Part shown: positions 1-7,462 of the stretch, one piece after another
Layout: each line of letters begins with the position of its first letter
How positions within the stretch are numbered: position 1 is the stretch's first letter
From: Paraburkholderia sp. C35
GTDB taxonomy: Bacteria > Pseudomonadota > Gammaproteobacteria > Burkholderiales > Burkholderiaceae
NCBI RefSeq assembly: GCF_003121405.1
Contig: NZ_QBUY01000043.1
Location: forward strand, 1-64,000
Reading direction: 5' to 3'
Length of the DNA stretch: 64,000 bases
Made by a program: the position numbers and the translations under genes
Notes under the pieces: generated by a model
What the model saw: only the letters and a program-made list of their open reading frames with translations
The model's database searches: none
Told to the model about the DNA's origin: nothing

Positions 1-168
1 GACCGGCTGGGGGCCCGCAGGCAAGGACCGTAGAGGGTGGTGTTAGCGGCTTTCTTTTGCCTACTTTTCTTTGCCGCTGCAAAGAAAAGTAGGTGCTGCC
101 CCGCACAGGGGCAACGCGTGAAGTACGAAAACAAATCGCGGATGCCAGCGAAAGCGCAAAAACAACCT
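1..168 (+). repeat. Dispersed hairpin repeat, copy A
   Basis: Copy of a roughly 150-160 bp element seen twice more in this window (54290-54437 inverted, 54803-54966 direct). It holds GGGGGCCCGCAGGC at 10-23, a 15-bp perfect stem (60-74 with 79-93, loop 75-78) and a second small stem around GCACA (97-113), then GCGGATGCCAGCGAAAGC. The large stem has A/T-rich arms on both sides and could stop transcription from either side. The element may begin before the window edge. It lies downstream of the minus-strand DUF427 gene, so a terminator role for that gene is inferred. Confidence 0.85.
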
Positions 169-217
169 ACCCACCACGCGCACTAGCAAACCCAAAAACA
201 AAAACAAACACCAAACC

Positions 218-595
218 TCACCGCCCAGAAACCTCAATCCCATCCACGCGAGTAGCATAAAACGCCACATGCCCCTTAATAGCATCAACAGCCTCATATG
301 GGCTTTCATAACTCCACACAGCATTAACCGACCGCTCACCACCAACGGGAATACTGTAGTAACTGCACTCGCCCTTATAAGGGCAATAGGTGGAATGATC
401 AGTACGCTCGAGCAAAGTCATATCCACATCCTTGCGCGGAATGTAGAGCACTTCCGGATACGACGACTCATGAAAAGACAATGCATCGGTACTATCGGCA
501 ATCGTGCGCCCCGCTACCGACACCACCACCCGCGAACCGCTCTTTGCAATCGTGATGGGATGATCGGGACCAGGAATCTTCACTGTCTTTTCCAT
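218..595 (-). CDS. DUF427 domain-containing protein
   Basis: A 125-residue soluble protein matching the DUF427 family, small single-domain proteins with a compact beta fold and unknown role. Family marks are the ESSYPEVLYIPRKDVDM segment followed by RTDHSTYCPYKGECSYY and the C-terminal YESPYEAVDAIKGHVAFY. The start chosen is the ATG at 595, which gives the usual family length; the open frame continues upstream without other support. It stands alone, with the copy A hairpin repeat downstream and a long gene-free stretch upstream. Family assignment is firm; the biochemical function is not known. Confidence 0.85.
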   Translation of the reverse strand: MEKTVKIPGPDHPITIAKSGSRVVVSVAGRTIADSTDALSFHESSYPEVLYIPRKDVDMTLLERTDHSTYCPYKGECSYYSIPVGGERSVNAVWSYESPYEAVDAIKGHVAFYATRVDGIEVSGR

Positions 596-1106
596 GACGG
601 CTAATCCTAAAGAAGAAAACGGTTGAGGGCCGGGCGGCGAAGTACTGTCCGAGTATGGACGCCCACCTCGCGATGTCAAGACAAGACCCCGCACCCCGTA
701 GCCCCAATCGGCCCGTTTCCACCGACGTCACTGTGTATATGCATTCCCGCGCAGCCCAGTACAGCAAGCGATTGCCGTCGCCAGCGGCTTACCGGACGTC
801 CATTGTTTGATTTAGATAAATTGAGTGTTCATTTAGCTGGCATTTATCTGGTCCAGGCAAATCGTTAGGATGCACGCCATGCGACCGGTGGTTCGAGCCG
901 GCCGCGAAAGCTGATTGCAACGCTGTGACCCAGCGTGGAACCGCTCGGATCGTTCGCCGTGAGGGCGTAGCGACGCGCGGTGCATGCGTTTTCGCCCGCG
1001 CAGGCAGCCGCGTTTGCGGCTGCGGGCGGCCATCAAAAGCAGAACGTAAGGTTCTGCGGACCTGGATGAGCCGCCCCGAAGGGCCACGCTTTAACGAGGA
1101 GTCGAC
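596..1106. other. Gene-free stretch between DUF427 and DUF3331 genes
   Basis: About 510 nt without a convincing gene. An AT-rich block at 800-865 contains two near-identical 11-mers in tandem (CATTTAGCTGG at 830-840, CATTTATCTGG at 841-851), probably part of the divergent promoter region. A 7-bp hairpin (GCAGAAC 1039-1045 / GTTCTGC 1051-1057) lies about 50 nt upstream of the DUF3331 start and would be in its leader. No recognised riboswitch or RNA gene. Confidence 0.5.
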
Positions 1107-1670
1107 GTGAGCAGGATTGGAACTGCAACAGCCACACCGGCTGATACCAGGCCTCGCGCCCACGCAAACCGGCGCGCGAGCGGCGAGCCGGAACTGCGCC
1201 GCAAGGAGACGCTATACGCTGGCCTGCCGTCTGAGTCCGCTGGCGGCGGCAGTGCGCCCGCGCTGCGCGACCCCTGGACGGCAACCATTTCACGGCTGGG
1301 CAAAGCGCCCGCACAGGACATCAAGCTCGGCTCGTGCGACAAGGGCGCATGCGCTGCACGTCCCGCACGCCGCAGCGCCAACACCGAGCGCGCACAAGCG
1401 GCCGCCGACCAGCACAGCGGCGCCGTCATCACGTTCGTCGAACGTTTTGGCGCGAAATCGATTTCGATCACCTGGCGTGATTCGACAGCCGGCCGCTACA
1501 CCGAGCAACTCTGGGTGCGCCGCATCGCACGTTCGCGCGGCGTTTGCGCGCTCACGGGCGCGAACATCGTGCGCGGCGATGCCGTCTACGGACCGTTCAG
1601 CCGTCCGTCGAGCCGCCCGCGCAACATGTCGCAGATGATTCTCGCCGAACAGCTCGACGACCTCGAATGA
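1107..1670 (+). CDS. DUF3331 domain-containing protein
   Basis: A 187-residue protein whose C-terminal half carries the DUF3331 signature: SITWRDSTAGRYTEQLWVRR, then a Cys in RGVCALTG, and RGDAVYGPF near the end. The family is mostly confined to Burkholderia and relatives and has no known function. The N-terminal 90 residues are basic, Ala/Arg-rich and probably disordered. The GTG start is supported by GAGGAG five nt upstream. A strong terminator follows at 1720-1749, so it is a single-gene unit. The conserved Cys plus CALTG loop hints at a small zinc-ribbon-like fold, but that is a guess. Confidence 0.85.
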   Translation: MSRIGTATATPADTRPRAHANRRASGEPELRRKETLYAGLPSESAGGGSAPALRDPWTATISRLGKAPAQDIKLGSCDKGACAARPARRSANTERAQAAADQHSGAVITFVERFGAKSISITWRDSTAGRYTEQLWVRRIARSRGVCALTGANIVRGDAVYGPFSRPSSRPRNMSQMILAEQLDDLE

Positions 1671-1719
1671 TCGACCGCGCGTCAATGCGCTGCACGCCCG
1701 ACGTGCACGCGTGACATTC

Positions 1720-1749
1720 AAAACGCCGCCCACGCACGGGCGGCGTTTT
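1720..1749 (+). terminator. Rho-independent terminator after DUF3331 gene
   Basis: A 12-bp stem (AAAACGCCGCCC 1720-1731 with GGGCGGCGTTTT 1738-1749), 6-nt loop, flanked by A and T runs; it could work in both directions. Confidence 0.85.
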
Positions 1750-1863
1750 ACTTTTGAATACGCGGAAAGCTTCGCAAGCCGATGAAGGGCGCCGCCCCGT
1801 ATGCGCCATCGATCGTACAATGAGTGCGCGCTATCTTCGTCCGCTCACTGTTCACAGGTCACC

Positions 1864-2427
1864 ATGCTTTCGCACGAACCGCTTCAGAAGCTCGACATCA
1901 TCGCGCCCGATCAGGTCGGCGCGCATCTTCCGGCACACGTTGCCGCATCGATCGAAGGCCGCGACATCGTCGTGTTCTCCGTCACCGACGACGCCTCCGA
2001 CACCGCCGATTTCAGCGCACGTTACGGTTTCCCGATGGAAGACTGCGCGAACACGATTGTCGTCAAATACAAGAAGGATGGCGGCGAGCATCTGGCTGCC
2101 ATCGTGACGCTCGGCTCGCTGCGGCTCGACGTCAACGGCGCCGTCAAGGCAGTGCTCGGCGCAAAGCGCATTTCGTTCGCGCAACGCGAGCTTGCGACGG
2201 AACAGAGTGCAATGGAATTCGGTGGCATCACGGCGTTCGGTCTGCCTGCAAGCTGGCGCATTCTCGTCGATGCCGCCGTGATGCAACGTCAGCAAGTGGT
2301 GATGGGCGCGGGCGTGCGCGCAGCGAAATTGCTGCTCGCGCCGTCGCTGCTCGAACAGCTCGGCAACGTCGAAATCGCACCACTGACGTTGCCGCCAGAC
2401 TCGCCCGACGCCCTCGAAGCAACCTGA
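1864..2427 (+). CDS. YbaK/EbsC-family aminoacyl-tRNA deacylase-like protein
   Basis: A 187-residue single-domain protein of the YbaK/ProX editing family, which hydrolyses mischarged aminoacyl-tRNAs in trans. Seen: a central VKYKKDGGEHLAAIVTLGS segment with the conserved first Lys, the SFAQRELATEQSAMEFGGIT segment and a GLPASWRILVD strand close to the family pattern GGVSPFG...P..DRSL. Start is the ATG at 1864; the frame stays open further upstream without support. Its stop touches the first base of the wrbA stop on the other strand, so the two genes are tail to tail with no spacer. Substrate (Cys-tRNAPro or other) cannot be told from sequence. Confidence 0.82.
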   Translation: MLSHEPLQKLDIIAPDQVGAHLPAHVAASIEGRDIVVFSVTDDASDTADFSARYGFPMEDCANTIVVKYKKDGGEHLAAIVTLGSLRLDVNGAVKAVLGAKRISFAQRELATEQSAMEFGGITAFGLPASWRILVDAAVMQRQQVVMGAGVRAAKLLLAPSLLEQLGNVEIAPLTLPPDSPDALEAT

Positions 2428-3027
2428 TCAGCCAAACAGTTTCGCTGCCGTCTTCGCCACCAGTGCGCCCTGATGCCGCGCGCCTTCGAGATCGATGGCG
2501 CTCGGCTGACGCGAGCCATCGCCTGCTGCAATCGTGGTCGCGCCATAGGGTGCGCCGCCGACGCTCTCCGTCATGTTCATCATCCCCTGATGGCTATACG
2601 GCAGGCCCACGATGATCATGCCAAGGTGCATGAGGTTCGTGATGATCGAGAACAGCGTCGTCTCCTGCCCGCCGTGTTGCGTGCCCGTCGATGCAAACGC
2701 GGCACCCACCTTGCCGTTCAGCGCACCGCGCAGCCACAGCCCGCCCGTCTGATCGAGAAACGCGGCCATCTGCGATGACATACGTCCATAACGCGTACCC
2801 GTGCCGACCACGATGGCATCGTATTGCTCGAGATCGGCGACAGTCGCGATGGGCGCCTGCTGATCGAGCTTGTAGTGCGCTTTCTTTGCGATCTCTTCAG
2901 GTACGGTTTCCGGCACGCGCTTGATATCGACCTGCGCGCCCGCACCGCGCGCACCTTCTGCGATGGCTTCCGCCATCTGTTCGATGTGCCCATACGCCGA
3001 GTAATACAGAACGAGAACTTTGGCCAT
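2428..3027 (-). CDS. wrbA: NAD(P)H:quinone oxidoreductase, WrbA type
   Basis: A 199-residue flavodoxin-like enzyme that reduces quinones by two electrons with FMN, protecting against redox cycling. The FMN phosphate loop YYSAYGHIEQMAEAI lies at residues 8-22, the middle GTGTRYGRMSSQMAAFLDQ and ASTGTQHGGQETTL segments and the C-terminal GLPYSHQGMMN segment are typical of WrbA. Length is exactly that of the family. The ATG at 3027 is preceded by AGGAGATCGCA. It is monocistronic and convergent with the YbaK gene with zero spacing. Confidence 0.95.
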   Translation of the reverse strand: MAKVLVLYYSAYGHIEQMAEAIAEGARGAGAQVDIKRVPETVPEEIAKKAHYKLDQQAPIATVADLEQYDAIVVGTGTRYGRMSSQMAAFLDQTGGLWLRGALNGKVGAAFASTGTQHGGQETTLFSIITNLMHLGMIIVGLPYSHQGMMNMTESVGGAPYGATTIAAGDGSRQPSAIDLEGARHQGALVAKTAAKLFG

Positions 3028-3318
3028 TGCGATCTCCTGTCGAGGATAAGAGCGCGACATGCGTCGCCTTGCTGAAGCACGGCACAGTTTGCCGCGCTGC
3101 TCACGATACTCCCGGTTCGCCGCCTCTGTCTTCGATGAAGCACGCAACAGACGCCATCCCGATCCGCAAGATTGCCCGCATCAATGCGCGCGGCACGCCA
3201 CAACCTTTACGCACCGTTACACAAGCGACATTGCCGTTTCACCTGGGCGCGAAACCGGCACCTAGAATGCCTCTCGGCTGATTTATCAGTTCATTCGCAG
3301 ATTACTGAAGGAGAACAC

Positions 3319-3891
3319 ATGATCCGTTTGCCCATCGCTTCCATCGTCTGTGCATCCACGACCAGTCTGTTGCTGTTCGCATCGGCGGTGAACGCGCAAA
3401 CCGCGCAACCGGCGCAGGCAACGCAAGCGCAAGCCGCCGATACCGTGCGGCTGCACGAAGCCGACCAGAGCTTCGTCAACGACGGCACGCAAGGCGTCGC
3501 CACGCAGCGCGACGCAGCACGCATTGCCACGTCGCGCTCGACGGACCGCGACGTGAAAGCGTTCGCTGAAAAGGCCGCCGCCGACAACCTCTCGATCGCC
3601 AACGCACTGCGCGCGGCCAGCCCGCGTGGTGTCGACGTGCCGCACAACAATCCGGACACGGCCACGCTCGATAGCATCAAGAATCTGCGCGGCGCAGACT
3701 GCGACAAGGCGTATATCGAGCAGGTCGCATTGAGCGGCCAGCAGAAAACGCTGTCGGCGTTTCAGGCCGAGATCGCATCGGGCCGCAATGCACAGCTGAA
3801 GGACGCTGCGCAAAAGGCCTTGCCCACCATTCAGGCGCAATACGCAGCAGCGCAGGAACTGGCGAAGCGCAAGCATCTCGCCACGCAATAA
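3319..3891 (+). CDS. Exported DUF4142 protein
   Basis: A 190-residue secreted protein. Residues 1-28 form a Sec signal peptide ending VNA-Q. The rest is a ferritin-like helical DUF4142 domain, with LHEADQSFVNDGTQGVATQ, then TDRDVKAFAEKAAADN and a C-terminal helix ending QYAAAQELAKR. DUF4142 proteins are periplasmic or outer-surface and often stress-linked, without a defined reaction; the usual metal-binding residues of ferritins are not obvious here. ATG at 3319 has AAGGAG at 3308-3313. A terminator at 3924-3954 closes the unit. Confidence 0.85.
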   Translation: MIRLPIASIVCASTTSLLLFASAVNAQTAQPAQATQAQAADTVRLHEADQSFVNDGTQGVATQRDAARIATSRSTDRDVKAFAEKAAADNLSIANALRAASPRGVDVPHNNPDTATLDSIKNLRGADCDKAYIEQVALSGQQKTLSAFQAEIASGRNAQLKDAAQKALPTIQAQYAAAQELAKRKHLATQ

Positions 3892-3923
3892 GCGCATTCG
3901 TCAACGCGCCGTCACACGGCTGC

Positions 3924-3957
3924 AAGCGCATCGCAGTCTCACTGCGATGCGCTTTTT
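3924..3957 (+). terminator. Rho-independent terminator after DUF4142 gene
   Basis: A 13-bp stem (AAGCGCATCGCAG 3924-3936 with CTGCGATGCGCTT 3942-3954) followed by a T run. It sits between the convergent DUF4142 and mgtC genes, directly before the mgtC stop codon. Confidence 0.9.
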
Positions 3958-4665
3958 TCATTCGGGCGTCGGCTCCACTTCCTTTGCGGACCAGCTCACG
4001 CTCGATACGCTTTTCTCCATGCTGATACGGCTCGCCATCAGTTCGAGCTTGGCCTGATCCTTCGGATGCATGCGCAGCGTTGCCGTTACCTGTATACGCG
4101 ATGGATCGCCTTCGACATCCTCACTCGTCAGACTCTGAAATGACAGTGGTTGCGAGTACATCGAATTCGACAGCACGGTGCGGATATGAATCTCCTCGTG
4201 TTCGCGGCACACCACGGTCAGCACATATTCGCGTACGAGATCCGCGCTCGACACGGGCGTCGCGTTGATCATGCGGCTGACTTCGCGCAGCACCGTGTTA
4301 GTGACGAGCACGACGACCGTGCCCGCAACCGCCGGCCCATAGTGACCCGAGCCGCACAACACGCCCACTGCCGCCGAGCACCACAGCGTCGCCGCCGTAT
4401 TGATGCCCTGGATCGAGCCTTTGTCGCGCATGATCACGCCGCCGCCGAGAAAGCCGACGCCCGACACCACATAGGCGGCGATCTGCGTGACGCCCGCGAC
4501 GCCATTGCCCGTCAGCATGCCGAGTGTGACGAACAGGCATGCGCCGCTGGCGACGAGCGTGATCGTGCGCAGCCCCGCCGTACGTTGGCGCATCTGACGT
4601 TCAAGACCAATTGCCACGCCGCACGCAAACGCGGCGAGCAGCCTCCAGATGAAATCCGCTGACAT
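3958..4665 (-). CDS. mgtC: MgtC/SapB family inner-membrane protein
   Basis: A 235-residue membrane protein. The N-terminal 135 residues carry the MgtC core: GVAIGLERQMRQRTAGLRTITL, SGVGFLGGGVIMRDKGSIQGINTAATLWCSAA and four to five hydrophobic segments. Residues 145-235 are a soluble ACT-like tail found in longer MgtC proteins. In pathogens MgtC supports growth at low magnesium and inside macrophages by acting on the F-type ATP synthase; it is not itself a proven magnesium transporter. The ATG lies directly after a tandem 12-bp duplication and has no visible Shine-Dalgarno, which is unusual. No Mg leader element was recognised. Confidence 0.9.
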   Translation of the reverse strand: MSADFIWRLLAAFACGVAIGLERQMRQRTAGLRTITLVASGACLFVTLGMLTGNGVAGVTQIAAYVVSGVGFLGGGVIMRDKGSIQGINTAATLWCSAAVGVLCGSGHYGPAVAGTVVVLVTNTVLREVSRMINATPVSSADLVREYVLTVVCREHEEIHIRTVLSNSMYSQPLSFQSLTSEDVEGDPSRIQVTATLRMHPKDQAKLELMASRISMEKSVSSVSWSAKEVEPTPE

Positions 4666-4666
4666 A

Positions 4667-4690
4667 TCGTTTTGCAGGTCGTTTTGCAGG
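4667..4690. repeat. Perfect tandem 12-bp duplication at the mgtC start
   Basis: TCGTTTTGCAGG occurs twice in a row (4667-4678, 4679-4690), starting one base upstream of the mgtC start codon on the minus strand. It occupies the place of the ribosome binding site. Confidence 0.9.
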
Positions 4691-5070
4691 TTGAGGCGGA
4701 ACCGCTGTGGAACGAACCCGATCGCTCACGCCGGAACAAGGGACGTTATCTTGAGGCCGCTTTGTTTCATGACTGTGTTACGCAAATATGTCGCGCACCA
4801 GATAAACGCAGAGGTCGTCTCGCAATCCTGGCGAGCCGCGCGAAATGTATTCCGCATAAAAGCGGTTGCGCGCTCAAGCATGCTTCCGGACACGCCAAAC
4901 CACTGAGGCAACCTCTCCGCTTTCCCACTTCTCGACGGTCAGAGTTTCCGGTCGGCCGCTCATCTTGAGTCAAGTTTCCCGATTTGCCAAACGTTTGCGG
5001 TTTGCATATCAAGTTCGCCGCAATCGTGCCGTCAAAACCGAAATAGCGTCAACGACTTCTGGAGCGGCTC
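4691..5070. promoter_or_regulatory. Divergent intergenic region mgtC / lipoprotein operon
   Basis: About 380 nt without a gene. A candidate sigma70 promoter for the right-hand operon is TTGCCA (4984-4989), 17-nt spacer, TATCAA (5007-5012). Nothing else recognised. Confidence 0.4.
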
Positions 5071-5448
5071 GTGAAACAGCTTGCGTTTTGTATGGTTTTC
5101 GCCGTCCTGGCAGGCTGCGCGCAGCTGCCGGCCAATACGGCATCGCAGGCGGACAAGCCGCCCGTGTCGAACGATGTGATCAGCTTCACGATTCCGCCCG
5201 ATGCACTCGGCGCGCGCGATCCGCAGCTGTCGGCGGTGCTCGCCAAGGCGGGTGCGCTGGCCGCCTCGCAGAAGCAGCCGACCACCATTCTCGTGACTGC
5301 CCTGGGTCAGGATCTGCCGTATCTGAACCAGGCGATCTGGCGCGGCGTGCCGTCTCAGCATCCCGCGAAGCTCAGCCTCGAGAACCTGACGGCAGGCGCG
5401 AGCCAGCCGTACAGCGTGTCGATCCGGCCGACGGCCGCGACGCCATGA
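5071..5448 (+). CDS. Small lipoprotein, first gene of transglycosylase operon
   Basis: A 125-residue protein with a lipoprotein signal: KQLAF at the N-terminus, hydrophobic stretch and lipobox LAGC with the lipidated Cys at residue 16. The mature part has no domain I recognise; it contains two predicted beta-rich segments (ILVTALGQDLPYLNQAIW and LSLENLT...YSVSIRP). The gene is followed 14 nt later by an exported protein and then a lytic transglycosylase, all same strand, so an envelope-remodelling or secretion-related job is inferred. No homology-based function is claimed. Confidence 0.75.
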   Translation: MKQLAFCMVFAVLAGCAQLPANTASQADKPPVSNDVISFTIPPDALGARDPQLSAVLAKAGALAASQKQPTTILVTALGQDLPYLNQAIWRGVPSQHPAKLSLENLTAGASQPYSVSIRPTAATP

Positions 5449-5462
5449 GGGGAAGCCACATC

Positions 5463-5840
5463 ATGTTCCGTCTAGCCAGTTTCGCCACTTTCGCAGCGGG
5501 CATCGCGCTCGCCGCGCTCATGAGCCAGCCCGCGCACGCGGGCCAGCCGGCCGTCGCCGGTGCGCTGTCTGCCAATGCAGCCGCGGGGACGGCGGGCGCC
5601 AACTCGTCCGCCGCTGCCGACAAGGTCTATCCGCCGCTGCCGACGCTCGCGATGCTGCCGCAAACGACCGCCGAGGACGACGAACCGCTCGCGCCCAAGC
5701 CCGCTGCGAAGAAACGCAAGGTACGCGCGCCAGTCGACCTGCGCCCTGCCACGCCCGCTGCGCGCCTCGTCGTATCCGACGCGTCGCGCACCTATCTGCG
5801 CACGATCGACAAACAACTCGACCTCGCGCTGGCGAAATAA
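5463..5840 (+). CDS. Exported proline/alanine-rich protein
   Basis: A 125-residue protein with a cleavable signal peptide (residues 1-26, ending AHA-G). The mature chain is low complexity: Ala-rich, then a Pro-rich stretch with a basic patch (PKPAAKKRKVRAP), ending in a short helix SDASRTYLRTIDKQLDLALAK. The start chosen is the ATG at 5463, with AGGGGA upstream; another in-frame ATG at 5445 overlaps the stop of the previous gene. It sits between the lipoprotein and the transglycosylase. No known family; a periplasmic linker or scaffold role is only a guess. Confidence 0.7.
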   Translation: MFRLASFATFAAGIALAALMSQPAHAGQPAVAGALSANAAAGTAGANSSAAADKVYPPLPTLAMLPQTTAEDDEPLAPKPAAKKRKVRAPVDLRPATPAARLVVSDASRTYLRTIDKQLDLALAK

Positions 5841-5873
5841 GCGCGAATGCGCGCACTCAACGGAGCGTCACAC

Positions 5874-6368
5874 GTGACCACTCACCTACTCCACGCCGCG
5901 CCCCGCTCGCGGCGCCCGTTCAAGGGTGCGCTTGCCGCGCTTGCGCTGTCGTTCGCGTCGCTGACTTGCGGCACCGCGCGCGCCAACGACTGCTTCGAGC
6001 AGGCAGCCGTGTACCAGGGCGTCAATCCGTCGATCCTGCGCGCGGTCGCGTGGCATGAATCGAAGGGCGATCCCACTGCCATCAATCACAACTCGAATGG
6101 CTCGATCGACGTGGGCCAGTTGCAGATCAACTCGGTGCATTTCAGCGATCTGAAGCGCCTTGGCATTCCGCATCGCGCGCTCACGGATGCTTGCGTGAAC
6201 ATCTATGTCGCGGCGTGGCTCATCAAGCAGAAGATGGTGAAGTACGGCAATACGTGGCGCGCAGTCGGCGCGTATCACTCGGAATCGCCGAAAGAGCGCG
6301 ACGCCTACGCGCTCAGCATCCAGAAGATTCTCGTCGCGTGGGGCGAACTGCTGCCCGCGACGCACTGA
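5874..6368 (+). CDS. Lytic transglycosylase, IagB/VirB1-like
   Basis: A 164-residue exported SLT-domain enzyme that cleaves peptidoglycan between MurNAc and GlcNAc. A basic N-terminus and hydrophobic stretch end at ARA-N near residue 37. The catalytic Glu is residue 62 in AWHESKGDP, followed by NSNGSIDVGQLQINSVHF and the AYHSESP loop, as in IagB/VirB1-type enzymes that open the wall for secretion machines or pili. The GTG start at 5874 is backed by GGAG at 5861-5864. It is the last gene of a three-gene unit with two small envelope proteins; no secretion apparatus genes are nearby, so the partner is unknown. Confidence 0.88.
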   Translation: MTTHLLHAAPRSRRPFKGALAALALSFASLTCGTARANDCFEQAAVYQGVNPSILRAVAWHESKGDPTAINHNSNGSIDVGQLQINSVHFSDLKRLGIPHRALTDACVNIYVAAWLIKQKMVKYGNTWRAVGAYHSESPKERDAYALSIQKILVAWGELLPATH

Positions 6369-6416
6369 CGGCGTCTGCCGTCACCGGCGCGCCCCGTTAC
6401 GTGCTCACTCGCGCAC

Positions 6417-6821
6417 TCACTTGCGCGATTTTGTCAGCCGGTGCCCTAGCCCGAGATTGGTCGCGATCTGCCACGTATACACGCGCGAATAGCTGACGCC
6501 GAACTGCGCATGTATCAGCTCGCGCAGCCGGTTGCTGGTCCACGCATCCGACGGAAAGCCGTGGACGCCGGCAGGCCCGTTCAGCGCTGCCGCGATCCAC
6601 TGCATCGCCGCCTCGTCGAGCACCGACGAGCGCCCGCCTACACTCATCTGCCGCAACGACTCCAGCCCGCCCTCGTTCACCAGCGTCCGATATTTGCGCA
6701 CGGTGTTCTCGGAGATATGCAACTGGGTGGCGACGTCGCTGACGGACGCGCCTTCCATCAGCATCTTGCCTGCGGCAAGCCTGCGCATGACGGTCGGCAA
6801 TGCTTCGTTTCGTGGCGGCAT
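6417..6821 (-). CDS. IS630-type helix-turn-helix protein without DDE domain
   Basis: A 134-residue DNA-binding protein. The HTH lies at about residues 23-45 (EGASVSDVATQLHISENTVRK), followed by a linker GGLESLRQMSVGGRSSVLDE and a second winged-helix segment ending FGVSYSRVYTWQIATNLGLG. This is the order of the N-terminal half of IS630-family transposases, but the frame stops before any DDE catalytic domain and I see no terminal inverted repeats. It may be a domesticated regulator or a transposase remnant. Start taken at the ATG 6821. It faces the transglycosylase operon with 48 nt between stops and has a 640-nt AT-rich region upstream. Confidence 0.78.
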   Translation of the reverse strand: MPPRNEALPTVMRRLAAGKMLMEGASVSDVATQLHISENTVRKYRTLVNEGGLESLRQMSVGGRSSVLDEAAMQWIAAALNGPAGVHGFPSDAWTSNRLRELIHAQFGVSYSRVYTWQIATNLGLGHRLTKSRK

Positions 6822-7462
6822 GAACGGTCTCGCAGGTGGTCGGAGCGCGCAAGCCTGATCGGCGCGTGACGGGCCTTGCACTGACCTGACAAAGGTCAAA
6901 ATCGACCAATATATCCTGCCGGCGATTTTGTATATGCCGCACTCGAAATTTCATGAAAGCGGAAAAATCATTTATCAATTTTATTGCGTTGCATTTAACG
7001 TCATTAAACAGTCAAACCATTTTGGTCAACAATAAAGATCCTCACATTTATTGCGAATGGTGGTGCGCGGCTTGAACTTGGCGAAATCGTTTGCTAGCAT
7101 GCAGTAATCATTACTCGCACCAGATGCGACCCATCCTGACACTCCGCACTGTGATTGGTGCGCCTGCTACGTTTTCCGAGGGAACGTCGTATGGCCTTAC
7201 GCCGGTTTCAATATCACACACCTTGATCGCGAGGCTTTTCAAGCCGCGACAATAGTCTATTATTCCTGCTCGTTCGCATCGCTAACAAAGCGGTGTGAAT
7301 ATTTACGCGCCCACAAAACTGTTTTTGACAATTGAGTTAAATCAATTTTTCATAAACGTCAAAAAAGCTTTAAACAGCAAATAGCCTGACCAATTAATTG
7401 CAGCCGCCTTTCGCGCCGACAGTAACGTCGTGCGCAGCGGCGCATCACGCGCGGAGGTCGAG
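6822..7462. other. AT-rich divergent intergenic region
   Basis: About 640 nt without a gene, clearly richer in A/T than its surroundings. Noted inside: a 13-nt palindrome AGTAATCATTACT (7103-7115), a GC hairpin around 7230-7245, and an FNR-like box at 7332-7345. The composition suggests either an H-NS-bound regulatory region or older transferred DNA. No gene remnant was recognised. Confidence 0.6.
7332..7345 (+). promoter_or_regulatory. FNR/ANR-like operator
   Basis: TTGAGTTAAATCAA fits TTGA-N6-TCAA and differs from the FNR consensus TTGATnnnnATCAA at one base. A -10-like TTTAAA lies at 7369-7374, which would put the box centre near -41.5, the class II activating position. The downstream gene starts at 7463. 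Confidence 0.5.
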
